From positions 43,021,203 to 43,085,202 of the forward strand of contig JAJEKV010000002.1 of the NCBI GenBank assembly GCA_021234155.1: a stretch of 64,000 nt of DNA. Direction: 5' to 3'. Below are positions 43,980 to 55,005 of this stretch, in pieces. Under the pieces are notes generated by a model. That model searched no databases. It was given only the letters and a program-made list of their open reading frames with translations, and had not been told where the DNA came from. Source of the DNA: Isoetes taiwanensis. Taxonomy: Eukaryota > Streptophyta > Lycopodiopsida > Isoetales > Isoetaceae. Every line of letters starts with the position of its first letter. Position 1 is the stretch's first letter. The translations under genes were made by a program, and so were the position numbers.

Positions 43980-45600
43980 ATGCTGAGTAAACGGAACACA
44001 AACACCAGCTCCGCCAGGTCACAGACCCTGCTCTACACCTGCACACGGCCATACAATACCGTCTCTTCCTTAAGGCTAAGAAGCCCAGATACATCGCCGC
44101 CCATCAATAGAAAATGTTCTTCCTCTTGGACCATCACCCCAGGACTTTCTGATAAAGAGTGCTTAGAAAGCCAATACAACCTACATGGAAGATCACTCTC
44201 GAACAGTAGGGGCAGTACCTGCAGGAGCTTTACAACCCTCAGGGGGCATAAGCAGCGTTATCCCCACAACGGGGCTCGATGCTGGAAGTCACAACGACAG
44301 ACGTAGACCAGGGCTTACAGCGTCTAAGCCAATGGAAAGGCGCCAGACCTGGATGGTATGCGGGCAGAACTGCTCAAGGGGATATGGCCATCCATAATAC
44401 CGATGCTAATCGCCATGTTCAACGGGGGCGCTACAGGATGGTCCCCTCCCCCCAGTGGACCACTAACAGAGTTGTCCCCAAATACAAGACAAGTAACCCA
44501 CATTGCCCAGCCAATTTCCGAACAATCATGGTCAGTTCGGTGTTTGCAAGCCTACTTGCCAGAATTCTCGAGTAGCAGCTCATGGCTTGGGCAGAGACAA
44601 TAGACATGCGGACGCTGATGCTGGCACGGCTCGAACCGCGACACTCAACCATTGATCATATCTTCACAATGCGGACCCTACTTGAGGACAACAGAAACCA
44701 TCGGCGAGACTTGTATTGCTGCTTTGTGGACTTCGCCAAAGCTTTTGACACTGTGCTTTGGAAAAAGCTATGGGTAAGATTGCAACACCTGGAGTTCCTC
44801 GCAGATCTACATAATCAGTATAGCAACTGTAAGAGACATGCTCAGATCAGTTGCGACTTACAAGCCAGCCATTCGATAGCAGTATCGAATGCTCTCTCTT
44901 TTCTACATTGTTTTGGTTGTACATTGATCAGTTGTAGAGCTGGCTTGCTGAAAATGGGGGTGACAGAGCTCACCTCCTGCACTAGATTGTCAGGCAACTG
45001 ATATATACTGATGATGTGGACCTCCTAGCTTACATTCCGACGGACATGCAGCGTCATCTTGACACCCTGGACACATTTTGCCAGATGACTGACATGCGCA
45101 TCAACCTTGCCAAGACTAAGGGGGTTCTCATATCATCCTCACGTTAACCAAGGGCCCCATCCTTCAGTTACCAGGGAAAAATATGGAAGTGGCACCCACC
45201 TACAAGTATTTGGGAGCGGAGTTCCCTTCTACTATGCATTAGAACTCTTCCACCCATCTAGGAGAGATAGCGGGCTGGAAGGTGCTATATCAATGCAGAA
45301 TAACAGCCATAGAGCAGAGTTATATGACTGGACCCATCAGTCACACATGTTTAAGATCTTGGGGGAGTCTATCCTTTTATATGGAGTTGAGATCTGGTGG
45401 CCCATGGTGTCCCTCGCTACCTGGAATGACTTGGAGCAGGTGCAGAAAGTGTTTGTTGGAAGGAAAAACGAGCTCAGTGTATAGATGCATACAAGTACAA
45501 ACAGAGGCATATCACTACAGCTTGAGGCAGTACTTTGATGCTTGCTTTTTTAGCAAGATCTGGGATGCTAGTACTCTTGAACATGTCAAAACAACACATT
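43980..45600 (+). pseudogene. Non-LTR retrotransposon reverse transcriptase, decayed
   Basis: Frames read in order: QWKGARPGWYAGRTAQGD, NFRTIMVSSVFASLLARILE, a stop, then DLYCCFVDFAKAFDTVLWKK (RT motif with F-x-D-F-x-K-A-F-D), then YTDDVDLLAY with the catalytic DD at about 45012-45017. A thumb region with TYKYLGAEFPS and a tail with AIEQSYMTG and YGVEIWWPMVS follow. Stops and shifts between the blocks make it a pseudogene. The endonuclease is absent. Confidence 0.8.
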
Positions 45601-46450
45601 AGCAGTCAATGTTATTAAGTACGTCAAAATCCGTACGTTTAAAAAAATATTTTTTAAGATTTTTTTGAAGAACATTAAAAAATTAAAAAAGAACTTTAAA
45701 AACGTATTTCATATAAAATACGTTAAAAAATCTTTAAAATCCTTAAAAATCTTTAAAAATCCTTAGACTGTGGTTTTTTTTATCTAAACATATGATATTT
45801 TTGAACTTATTTATCCTTGTATGTGAAATTCTTATATTTCTTAACCTCTATAATAATATTTTTCTGAACTCTCTTCAGAGTTGCGTGACAAAAAAGTTGT
45901 CATGAACCTACGCGAAAACAAGAAAAATACGTGGGAAATACGCAAGAAATACGGAAGAAATATGCCAAGATCGGCAAGGAATCTGATATATGAACAGGAA
46001 TCAAGAATACAATGCCCCGAAGGCAAGCAGGAACACGAGACAGATGCCTAGAAGGCTCAAGACTGGCGTTGAACCGGAATGGTTTGACAAGAAGGAGATG
46101 CCTCCTTATATATCATAACATATATATGTTCTTATGTTTGTCCTCCTGAATCCGGCCGTTGATCCGAAATCCTACGGCTCACGTGGCTTTGGGACGTATC
46201 CTATGGCCCAGGTGGCTTGGGAGTTTGTGACCGATTATATGTAAGCGATCCTACGGTCCAGGTTGATCTGATCCTGACCGTTGGTCCAAGATCCTACGGC
46301 TCACGTTGCTTTAGATATATCCTACATGATCCTACGGTCCAGATTGATCATAATCCTTGGTCTAAGATCCTACGGCTCACATTGCATGCTCCGGACTTGG
46401 TATTTTCAACAAATCTTAAGGAAAGGCTTTTAAAAATTTTTATGTTATTG

Positions 46451-46507
46451 GGGGGATTCGAACCCTAGTCATTAACCCCCCAACCCCCCATTCTAACCAC
46501 TAGAACA
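46451..46507 (-). other. tRNA-Glu-like SINE head inside the LTR
   Basis: On the minus strand CTAGTGGTTAGAA (A-box, from 46503) and GGTTCGAATCC (B-box, 46454-46464) with a G-rich arm between have the layout of a tRNA-Glu- or Asp-like Pol III promoter. The body with repeated GCCGTAGGATC motifs continues down to about 46140. Confidence 0.6.
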
Positions 46508-46596
46508 TGCATTAATTCTATGAATAATTTATGTTTCAAATATACTTAAAGGTAATGTTCTAATTAAAATAAAATAGAATATAACATTCTAGATAA

Positions 46597-46619
46597 TTCA
46601 AGAAAGTTCTAGAAAGTTC
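46597..46619. promoter_or_regulatory. Heat-shock element, five perfect units
   Basis: Alternating TTC and GAA triplets with exactly 2-nt spacing: TTC at 46597, GAA at 46602, TTC at 46607, GAA at 46612, TTC at 46617. Heat-shock factor trimers bind such arrays. Confidence 0.65.
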
Positions 46620-46638
46620 TGAAGGCTGTAGAAAGTTC

Positions 46639-46666
46639 TTCTAGAATGTTCTAGAATGTTCTAGAA
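46639..46666. promoter_or_regulatory. Heat-shock element, six perfect units
   Basis: Three TTCnnGAA blocks in perfect phase (TTC at 46639, 46649, 46659; GAA at 46644, 46654, 46664). It lies in the region of the 3' LTR that is missing from the 5' LTR. Confidence 0.7.
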
Positions 46667-46679
46667 TCCTAAAATGTTT

Positions 46680-47250
46680 TAGAATATAAGAGAATCTAGG
46701 GGAAATCTAAGAGAATCCTTCCAAATGTAAGGGAATCTTTGGGAATGTAAGGAAATAGGGAAATACTTCCAGAAAGTTCTGGGATGTTTTGAAAGTTTCA
46801 GAATGTTAAAGGGAATCTAAGGAAATTTCATAAATTATAAGAGAACCTAGGAAGATATTTACAAGTCTAAAGGAATCTCTTAAAATCTAGTTGAATCTAG
46901 GGGAATCTTCATAATATCTAAGGGAATCTAAAAAGATCTTGATGAGATCTTAGAGTTTTTTTAAGATTTTGCAAAGAGCCACAATAGAATGTTCTAAAAT
47001 GTTTCATAATAAAGGTATACAATATAAATCTTGGAAAAAAAAATGTTCTAGATGCTTAGGGTAAGCGCCCCAGTCTAAAAATAGAAAGTGTTTTAGACAT
47101 GTTGCACTGATCCAAGATAGATTATTTTGGAAGGTTTTAAATGCTCATGGGTAAGCACTTCAATCAAAATAGAAAATTCTAAGAGAATCTAAGGGAATAT
47201 TCATGAATGCTAAAGTTGAAGAATATAAGGGAATGCTAAAATTGGAATTT
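46680..47250. repeat. Degenerate GGGAATCTAA-type repeat
   Basis: Many short variants of TAAGGGAATCT and GTTCTAGAA follow one another without fixed period. The heat-shock element arrays above belong to the same low-complexity family. Confidence 0.6.
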
Positions 47251-47290
47251 GCACTGTTGGAACATGCACCGTAGGACGTGTTAAATTTCT

Positions 47291-47294
<4 letters not shown>

Positions 47295-47334
<40 letters not shown>
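47295..47334. repeat. (TA)n microsatellite
   Basis: Twenty TA units at the point where the 3' LTR resumes similarity with the 5' LTR. This suggests that the length difference arose by recombination between TA tracts. Confidence 0.9.
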
Positions 47335-47336
<2 letters not shown>

Positions 47337-47649
47337 CCAACTGTCAGGATCGTGCCACTCCAATGGATGAGATCATGCCAAGTGTCGCGCATGCGTGTAA
47401 GTTCTAGAATATTCTAGACATGGAAACAATCCCGCATATGAGAAAGACATGAAGAATTGTCTTTAACAAATATTGGTTGGCAAAGGTGTGTGACTCGCAA
47501 CTGGAAGGTTGCGAGTTCAAACTCGCTCCGTGCAACTACCTTTTTGCATCCCTGTGACGACCGTCTTTTGTATATACGAGCATAATGTATGAATATCCGT
47601 ATAGTCATCACACCATCCCCCTCCTACGACGGCGACGAGTCCTCAGAGC

Positions 47650-48985
47650 TGGGGCCGGAGTACTCAAACTTGGCTTATCCGGGTAACGTCAGTGAAACTC
47701 CGCAATTTTATCAGGAGCATTACTCAGATTCTCGGCAGGCTCCTAGGTTCTATCGCTTGGCGAGTAACCTGCCCAATCGACAAAGTAATACAATCATCGA
47801 CGAAGAACAAAATCTCTCGAACCTCGAACTTCACATGATCGTCAATTTCTACTGGTGGTGGCGGCGGAGGAATGCGATCTGGGAAAGTATTGACTGTGTA
47901 GGGCTCCAATAGAGAAACATGAAATACTGGATGAAGCCGAACAGCTGGAGGGAGCTCGAATCGGAATGGCACATTGCTGATCTGAGCCGTGATCAAGTAA
48001 GAACCAAAACGACGATAGTCAAGCTTATTGCAGGAACGTGAGGTAGGGAGGTCCCTACGAAGAAGCCAGACAAGGTCACCAACGTGAAATTTAGGAGCTT
48101 CCTGCCGATACAAATCAGCATAATGCCGATAACATTCATGTGCTCGGTGAAGATGATGCTGAAGATCCGATTGAAGAACCTTGAGTTTCTCAAGTTGAGA
48201 CTCGGCACTAGGATTGACCGAGTCACCGCCAGCGACGCTAAGGGACCAACGAGGATGCTGACCAGAGTTTAGAAAGAACGGAGTCTGGCCAGTGGAAGCA
48301 TGTACTGAGTTATTATATGCAAACTCAGCTAGTGGAAGATAATCGACCCAATCATCCTGCTGATAACTGATAAACCACCTTAAATATTGCTCCAGAGTCT
48401 GATTAGTGCGCTCCGCCTGCCCATTACTTTCTGGATGATGACCAGATGTCAGTGAGCAGTCGATAGGCAATAACTCCAAAAGCTGCTTCCAAAAACCTGC
48501 GACGAACTGTGGTCCACGATCGCTGACGATAGTATCGGAATAAAATGAGCCATCTTAGATAAACAATCAAAAACTACTATGATGGCATCGTAACCCCGAG
48601 AGACTGGCAACTCTGGAATAAAGTCTATAGATTTGCTCTTCCAAGGTCCATCTGGTACCGACAGTGGTTGAAGAAGACCATGAGGAAGATGCCTTGGAAC
48701 CTTCGCTCGACAGCAGATGTCACAGGATCGAATAAAAGCTTTGACAGAGCGACGAAGCCCAGGCCACCAATACTCTCGACTAATAAGTTCAAGAGTCTTG
48801 GCTACTCCAAAGTGTCCGGCCATAGGTGTGTCATGGCAAGCCTGGAGAATCCGAAGCCTAGAAGCCACACATATGCACATACAGAAGCCCATAACAGAAC
48901 AGGAGTCCATCTCGAATCTCAAAACGATCATAGTCTGATCGCATTTGTTGAGAAGATGATGCAGAGCCAAGGTGTGAGAATACAT
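47650..48985 (-). pseudogene. Chromovirus integrase and chromodomain
   Basis: On the minus strand: H-x-x-P...HFGVAKTLELISREYWW and CDICCRAK (HHCC zinc finger, about 48690-48830), IDFIPELPVSRGYDAIIVVF (first acidic residue), HHPESNGQAERTNQ (third acidic residue, near 48420-48450), and the C-terminal HVGDLVWLLRRDLP and VFHVSLLEPY. It ends in a chromodomain: KFEVREIL in one frame, then YYFVDWAGYSPSDRT, a TAG at 47743-47745 in place of the conserved Trp, and EPAENLSNAP in another frame. Chromodomains target integration to modified histones. Frameshifts near 48450-48560 and in the chromodomain make it non-functional. Confidence 0.88.
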
Positions 48986-50872
48986 CTTGAGCCAATGGAT
49001 CGGAGGGCAGAGATGCTCGAACAGACTCCAGCAAGGTTATATCATGAGGCATCTCGAAGAAAGTGAGGGCCATAAGCTGGAACCGATCAGGCCCTAGAAT
49101 AATCTGTGATTGCTGGTCAAATGCAGGATCACCTAGTTTGGGCTCAAGGTAGGAGCATCGAGATAAGGCATCAGGCTTCCCATGGAGGGATCCAGGATGG
49201 TACTTGATCACGAAATCAATCTGGGATAATACTTGAGTATACCACCAGGCCTGGCGACGGTTGAGCACTCGAGCAGACTAAAAATATTCTAGATTTCGAT
49301 GATCTGTGTAGACTGTGACCTTATAAGGAGATCCCTCCAGGAAACGTCTCCATTCCTCGAAAGAATCGACTATCGCCAACAACTCCTTGTCATAAATGGG
49401 ATAGTTGATTTCAGCAGCCTGAAACTTCCGTGAGTGATAGGGGATTGGATGCAATTCATGGTTATCCCCCTCCTCTGACAGGATCCCACCAAGTACAAAA
49501 TCAGAAGCATCTGCTTCGACAACATATGGGTGCAAAGGATCTGCATGAGCAAGAACTAGCGCCATGGCGACAGCATGCTTTAGGGTAACGAAGGCAGATT
49601 CCCCTTCCACAGTCCATTCAAATGGCACGGCCTTAACAGTGAGGCGTGTCAAAGGAAGGACAATCTCCGAATCATCTTGAATGAAATGCCGATAGAAATT
49701 GGCAAACCATCTCGAACGGATGAAGGTGTTTGCCACTCCAGAACAGTGCTGACCTTTTCGGGGTCCATAGAGACTCCATAGTGATACGATAGCCAAGGAA
49801 CTCCACATTATCCTGCTCGAACTGACACTTCTCAAGTTTGGCATATAACCCATGCTCACGAAGCTTCTGAAGAACCTATCGAACATGCCTCTCATGTTCT
49901 TCGAGAGTCTTAGAGTAAATAAGAATATCATCCAAATAGATGATAACAAAAGTATCTAAGAAATCTCGAAAAACATCATTGGCCATATGCTGAAATACTG
50001 CTGGAGCATTGGTAAGTCCAAACGGCATAACTGTGGCCATACCGAGTACGAAAAGACGTTTTCCACTCATCACCCTCCCAGATCCGAATAAGATTGTAGG
50101 CACCCTGAAGATCAATCTTCATAAAATAATGTGCACCTTAGAGTCGCTCCAACAACTCTGGGATCAGAGGAAGCGGATACCGATTCGACGCTGTGATTTT
50201 ATTGAGGCCACGATAATCAACGACCAGACGCAGCGAATCATCCTTCTTTTTGACGAAGAAAATAGGCGCTCCAGTAGGGGATTGAGAATCTCGAATGAAG
50301 CCAGTGGCTAGATTCTCTTCAATATAATCCCGCAAAACCTTCAACTCAGCGGGAGATAGATCATATATCGGACCATATGGCGGCATTGTCCCCGGCTGCA
50401 AATCAATAGGACAATCATATGGACGATGCTCTGAGAGTTTGCTAGCTTTGACTTTGTCAAAAATATCAGAGAAGTCCCCATATTTATCTGGAAGCACAGG
50501 AGCAGACTTCACTGGTGCCGAGCTAGTCGACGGGTGAACCTGGATTGCAAACACTGAACTTGGATCTTGTCTTCCAGCTTTAACGAACTCGCGAAGAGAA
50601 ATTTTCGAGATACAAAACTGAGGGCATGAAGAAGTCTCTACAGAAGCATGACCAATTGGAATAGGAACTGGAGCAGGGATTGGAGCAAGAAGTGGAGCAG
50701 GAGCAGAAGCAGGAACTGGAACTGGAGCAAGAGCAGAAACTGGAGCTGGAGCTGGAGCTAGGACATCATCGAGAATATGGTCAGAATCTGTGACATGAAC
50801 TGGAGCAGAGGCAAGAGCCGAATCATAACGTGGAGTAGAAATAGGAATAGCAAGGACGGAATCATGGCCCAC
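48858..50872 (-). pseudogene. Chromovirus reverse transcriptase and RNase H
   Basis: RT motifs in order on the minus strand: [58 protein letters not shown] and [12 protein letters not shown] (YLDD at 49927-49938). The connection and RNase H follow: [21 protein letters not shown], then YPIYDKELLAIV and TVYTDHRNLEYF. A tether reading RQAWWYTQVLSQIDFVIKY comes next. Interruptions near 50120 and 49735 and a stop at 49278 break the frame. An unusual Ala/Pro repeat segment (50640-50760) lies before the RT. Confidence 0.9.
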
Positions 50873-51480
50873 GATACTACACGGATCGAAGTCGATATTG
50901 GTGTAGAGACCTGATCTGTGGATGAATTGGAACTAGGGCTAGAACCAGCAAATTGAAATGATCTGATACGCCAATCAATCTGTGGATTATGTGGCTCGAG
51001 CCAGGGCAGATCCAAGACTATTGGCGCATGAAGGCTAGCGATGAGATTGAAGGAAATACTACAAGAAACTCCCTCAAACGAAACCTGAAGAGGCGCAATA
51101 CATTCTGTGACTGCACTCGAGGAGATCTCCCGTCCATCAATCACTTCGACAGAACCAGAATGCTCAACCTTGCTTCTAGGGATGGCGTGCTTACTGACGA
51201 ACACACTATCCATAAAGCAAGCATTTGCACCACAATCAAATTGTGCCAACACTTGCAATTCTCCAACTTCTGATTTCAATGATATAGAGATGAAGAGTGC
51301 CTTACTGACCTTATCCGATGGAATAAACATGTCAAGAAATGTGGAAGGAGTCTGAGAAAAGGCGGCCAGCCGACGAGAAACTCCTACTACTCGAACCGGT
51401 CCCTGAAGTTTTCCGACTGATTTGGGCGCTTCACCAGGCATCCACGAGCAATATGGCCAGCTCTTCCATAGTAGAGGCAA
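50873..51480 (-). pseudogene. Chromovirus aspartic protease
   Basis: The frame has VLAQFDCGANACFMD, the D-[ST]-G-A active-site motif with Cys in place of Ser/Thr, and later PIVLDLPWLEPHNPQIDW, the hydrophobic strand and the conserved W-x-x-x-HNP-x-I-DW seen in gypsy proteases. It lies between the Gag zinc knuckle and RT, as expected. The Cys substitution is found in other decayed or divergent copies; activity is doubtful. Confidence 0.8.
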
Positions 51481-52296
51481 AGGTTAGCCTCTCTTCGACG
51501 CTGCTTCTCGGTGGCAGATAAAGGTCCTCGAACTGTCCGATCAATCTGCACAGGCTCAGGTCCTGACCTGCTGGATTCTACTGATGACACTGGGGAGGAC
51601 GTAGCTACATGCGCTTGTGTTATTGGGAAGACTTGACTACGTCTCTCTTTCTTACGTTCGAAGAGTCGATTATCACATCGAACTGCAAATATGATGGCTT
51701 CTTCCAAAGTCTGAGGGTCCTCCATAGACAACAGCATATCTTTCACATCCTCTCATAACCCCATTTGGAAACAATCTCGAAGTGCAACATCATCCCAGGA
51801 GGTATCTACCGCAATTTGACGAGATTCTGATGCATATACTGAAGCTGGACGAGAGCCTTGCCTTAGATTGCAAAGTTTTGTGACTGCTGTGCGCACGACG
51901 ATCGGTGTCTCCAAAGCATGCCTCGAGCTCTGCAGTGAAAGTAGCAAAATCTTGCAACTCTGGGGCTCCTTTCTCCAATAAATGAGCAAACCAACTTAGA
52001 GCTGGTCCTGTGAGAAGAGAACCAATCAGCCCCACTTGTTCTTGGGCCGTGGGATATCTATGATGATGGAGCTGAATCACAAGCATGATCTGATTCAAAA
52101 AATCACGGAGCTTGGACAGAGTGCCATCAAACTTCTCTGGCAGGCTGATCTTAGGCTCTGATAGCCTCAATCCTGAGTTAGAAGCAGATTCATGTGAAGC
52201 AATACGTTCCTTAAGCTCTTTATTGTCCAATTGCAACTGCTGGCGTACTTGAACAAGCTGTTGGACCTGCTGTAATAAAGTCGAAACCTCCTCCAT
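51387..52296 (-). pseudogene. Chromovirus Gag
   Basis: The likely start is MEEVSTLLQQVQQLVQ at 52296 (an upstream in-frame Met stands at 52353). It opens with a short coiled coil and contains PEKFDGTLSKLRDFLNQI, GPALSWFAHLLEKG and FGDTDRRAHS, the typical Gag capsid helices. After a frameshift near 51850 and a stop near 51750 it continues as LEEAIIFAVRCDNRLFER to a zinc knuckle reading CLYYGRAGHIARGC, in which the second Cys is replaced by Tyr. Confidence 0.85.
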
Positions 52297-52380
52297 AGAT
52301 ATAAAATCACCAAATATGAGCAAAAAAAAAATGCTTAGGATCAGAGCAGGCAAGAACCGGTAAGGGATTCCGATTCAAAC

Positions 52381-52649
52381 TGTCATGAACCTACGCGAAA
52401 ATAAGGAGAATACGCAAGAAATATTGAAGAAATACGTCAAGATCAGCAAGGAATCTGATATATGAACAGGAATCACAGATGCCTAGAAGGCTCAAGACTG
52501 GCGTTGAACCAGAATGGTTCGACAAGAAGGAGATGCCTCCTTATATATATAGGCCAACGGTCAAGATCGCGCCACTCCAATGGATGAGATCATGCCAAGT
52601 GTCGCACATGCATGTAAGTTCTAGAATATTCTAGAACCTCATGGAAACA
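52381..52649 (-). mobile_element. 5' LTR of the chromovirus, truncated at its start
   Basis: It ends (minus strand) TTCATGACA at 52381 and matches the 3' LTR up to TGTTTCCATG at 52649. The start sequence TGTGATGAC found in the 3' LTR is missing. No obvious TGG-type primer-binding site follows directly at 52380. Confidence 0.65.
52541..52636 (-). promoter_or_regulatory. LTR promoter: heat-shock element, CCAAT box, TATA box
   Basis: Read on the minus strand: a perfect four-unit heat-shock element (two TTCnnGAA blocks, 52619-52636), an inverted CCAAT at 52577-52581 and a TATA box TATATATATAA at 52541-52551. The spacing of heat-shock element to TATA is 67 bp. The order is that of a heat-inducible plant promoter. 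The 3' LTR has the same element at 47402-47419 with one base changed. Confidence 0.6.
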
Positions 52650-52689
52650 GCCCCGAGTAACCATCATTCAATTAAATTGGGATTATGTC

Positions 52690-54800
52690 TTAATTTTGGG
52701 ACAAATTTTATATTGCGTGTTTTTAATGACATATTCAAATTCTCAAAGTCTTATGTGAAAAGCACAAAAATATAATATCATATTTCTTTAAGGATAGACA
52801 ACATTTCACAATATAGCATAATAGCACGCAAATGATAGAAGAAAATGATGAAGAAATTTGAGTACGACAGTATTATTACAGAAGTATGCACAAAAATAAA
52901 ACACACAACCGAGTTTCATAAAGTTGTGGATCACCAAATCCATGTTACTTTTTATAGAACTAGAATGTTTTTCCTCCACCTTCCACATTCCATCTTTTAG
53001 AACTCCAATGTTTCTCCTCCACCTTTTAACCTACGAAATCCTAATGTAGATCAATTCTTCACGGTCCAAAGAAGAATTCAACCTAGCATATTTCTTCTTG
53101 TAAGCATCGTGCCATTACGACCGAAGTTACGATATTCAAAACACAGAGGATTAGTCCATCAAAATTCACATGGAAGAAGATTCACATTTTCAAAATTGGG
53201 CTCATAATAAGAAGCGGAACATGCAAGAAGATACACATTTTCAAATTGACACTATCCACATGAATTATGCTACCAAAATCGCTTTGAAAATAGAGTAAAA
53301 AATATATTCTAAACCAAGAACTTTATGGTACCTAACATCATGAATAAGCTTAGATATAGGCAATATAGCAAACGTAATGGTGTACTACAAAAGAGTTTAG
53401 TTTACCTTGAAAATACGCTGAAATGGGTGGGTTTTCTCCAAAATAGGCTTACTTATAAACGCATATAAGCCAAAAAAGACCAATTTAACTAAAAGATAGG
53501 CTTAAATAGAAGTTATTTGTTATCTAAAAAAAGTTGGATAAAAGCCAAAAAAGAGAGCACGCTTGACGTGGTTTTTCAAGCACATTTACGCTAAAACTGA
53601 AAACGGATCCTATGTAGAAGAAACGAAAATAAAGAAACAAGGAGAAACTTTGTTGCTATGAATCAGCTAATTAGATGCCCCAAACTCATTCCTGACACAT
53701 ACGTACCTTAGAAAATGAGCAAAGGAAACCTTCTAATCGGCTACTGCAACCTCAGCACGAAGAACAAGCTCTGAAGAAGAAGAAGCACAAGAAGAAGCAA
53801 TCTCGGCAATAACAGATTTCTGGCACCATGGCAAGTGGAAAAGGAGTTGTTTAGGCCATTAGAAGTGCTGATCAGAGTGTCCGGCACTGCATCCTTGCTG
53901 TAAAATGGCGCTTCTCATGATCATGACAGAAAAAAAGGTCTTTCCCATTGCTTTTATCCATATCTGCATTTGCCTCCCTATCGATCTTCAAATGTATGAT
54001 GTATCTATCTCCAGATGCAAACGTAAAAGAAAGAAATACCTGGTTTAACAGAAATGGGCTTATGCCTTTTCTTGATCGTCATTGTACCTAGCAAAAATGG
54101 GCTTGTGGCTCTTCTTGAATGTCGCTGGAGAAGGGCTCCAATAGGTAGTTTAGATGGGCAATAAAAATTGTGTGAGCGGGAAAATAAGATTCAAAATAAT
54201 ACCTGAGCGGGAAAAATCAGAATAGAATTCATTTACGGACGTTTTATACAGAACATAACATGTTGGGACGGCCTGGCTCTGGATGCCCATGGATGCCCAA
54301 GCACGAGGCTCTGGATGCCCAAGCACGAGACTTGGCTCTGGATGCACAAACACAAGACTTGCTGAGTCGTTAGCTGAAAATGTTGCCATTCTAGCAACTA
54401 CCAGAGGTACAAATCAATATTTCTTCTTGTACTTACATCTCAAATGTTTTTAAATGTTATTCTTAGTTTTATCCTGGAACCCATAAATACGATAGAAATG
54501 ATTTCACCCCTTTTTCTTAGATACATCACGTGAATATGCATAAAATGATCCAAAAATATATTTCTGTATGGTTCTGCCTTTGTCTACTGAGCTAGATCAT
54601 TTTGGAGCAGACAAGTTCATACATTGCCCAGCCCTTCCAATCTTCTGAGTTTGCCAAAACAACTAAAGCAGAGATACTTAGACATTTGTGCGAGTTCCCA
54701 GTACCCAGTATTAGGTACTTTTCTGGGTAGTTTTGCACTCCCTAAAAGATAATTTATATAGTACACCCTAGTATGCTTTTACCCTAGGGCTAATTTACTC
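52690..54800. other. Unassigned stretch
   Basis: No gene recognised. A short three-fold repeat of GGCTCTGGATGCCCAAGCAC type lies at about 54271-54360. The expected 3' LTR of the H3-bearing element was looked for here and not found. Confidence 0.35.
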
Positions 54801-54804
54801 TGAC

Positions 54805-54872
54805 CACTCACACAGTGTGCGGGAGGCACTTTCAAAACTTTTGAAAAGGGTCCTGGCGCACTGTGAGGGGTG
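54805..54872. repeat. Hairpin repeat, copy 1
   Basis: Outer arms CACAGTGTGC and GCGCACTGTG, inner palindrome TTTCAAAACTTTTGAAA. Same orientation as copies 2 and 3, downstream of the H3-like frame. Confidence 0.75.
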
Positions 54873-55005
54873 GGCTCCTGTTTGGGTTCTAGATGGCTCT
54901 AAATTTATAATCTAAGGACAGAATCCTACTTATCTCGCCGAGTTAAGACGGTATGTGTCATTACTTTCTAAATTTGGACAAGTTTAGACAAAGATCAGTG
55001 ACAAA

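Larger units (their letters stand above)
45898..47612 (-). mobile_element. 3' LTR of the chromovirus
   Basis: On the minus strand it starts TGTGATGAC at 47612, a few bases after a purine run (AGGAGGGGGA, rc of 47616-47625), and ends TTCATGACA at 45898. Its 45898-46112 and 47330-47427 parts match the 5' LTR at 52381-52649. The two LTRs differ because a 1.2-kb block between TATATA tracts is present here only. That block holds short repeats, a SINE head and heat-shock elements. Flanks (AAAGT on the left) do not match the other end of the element. Confidence 0.6.

Noticed and set aside
45898-52649. An active, complete chromovirus
   Set aside because: Gag, protease/RT and integrase frames have several stops and frameshifts, the zinc knuckle and chromodomain are damaged, and the 5' LTR is truncated.
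39391-52689. 30 bp shared by 39391-39420 and 52660-52689 next to both LTR pieces, as a target-site or LTR part
   Set aside because: The LTR pieces have opposite orientation relative to the shared 30 bp, so a common LTR boundary does not work. It may be a short dispersed repeat.
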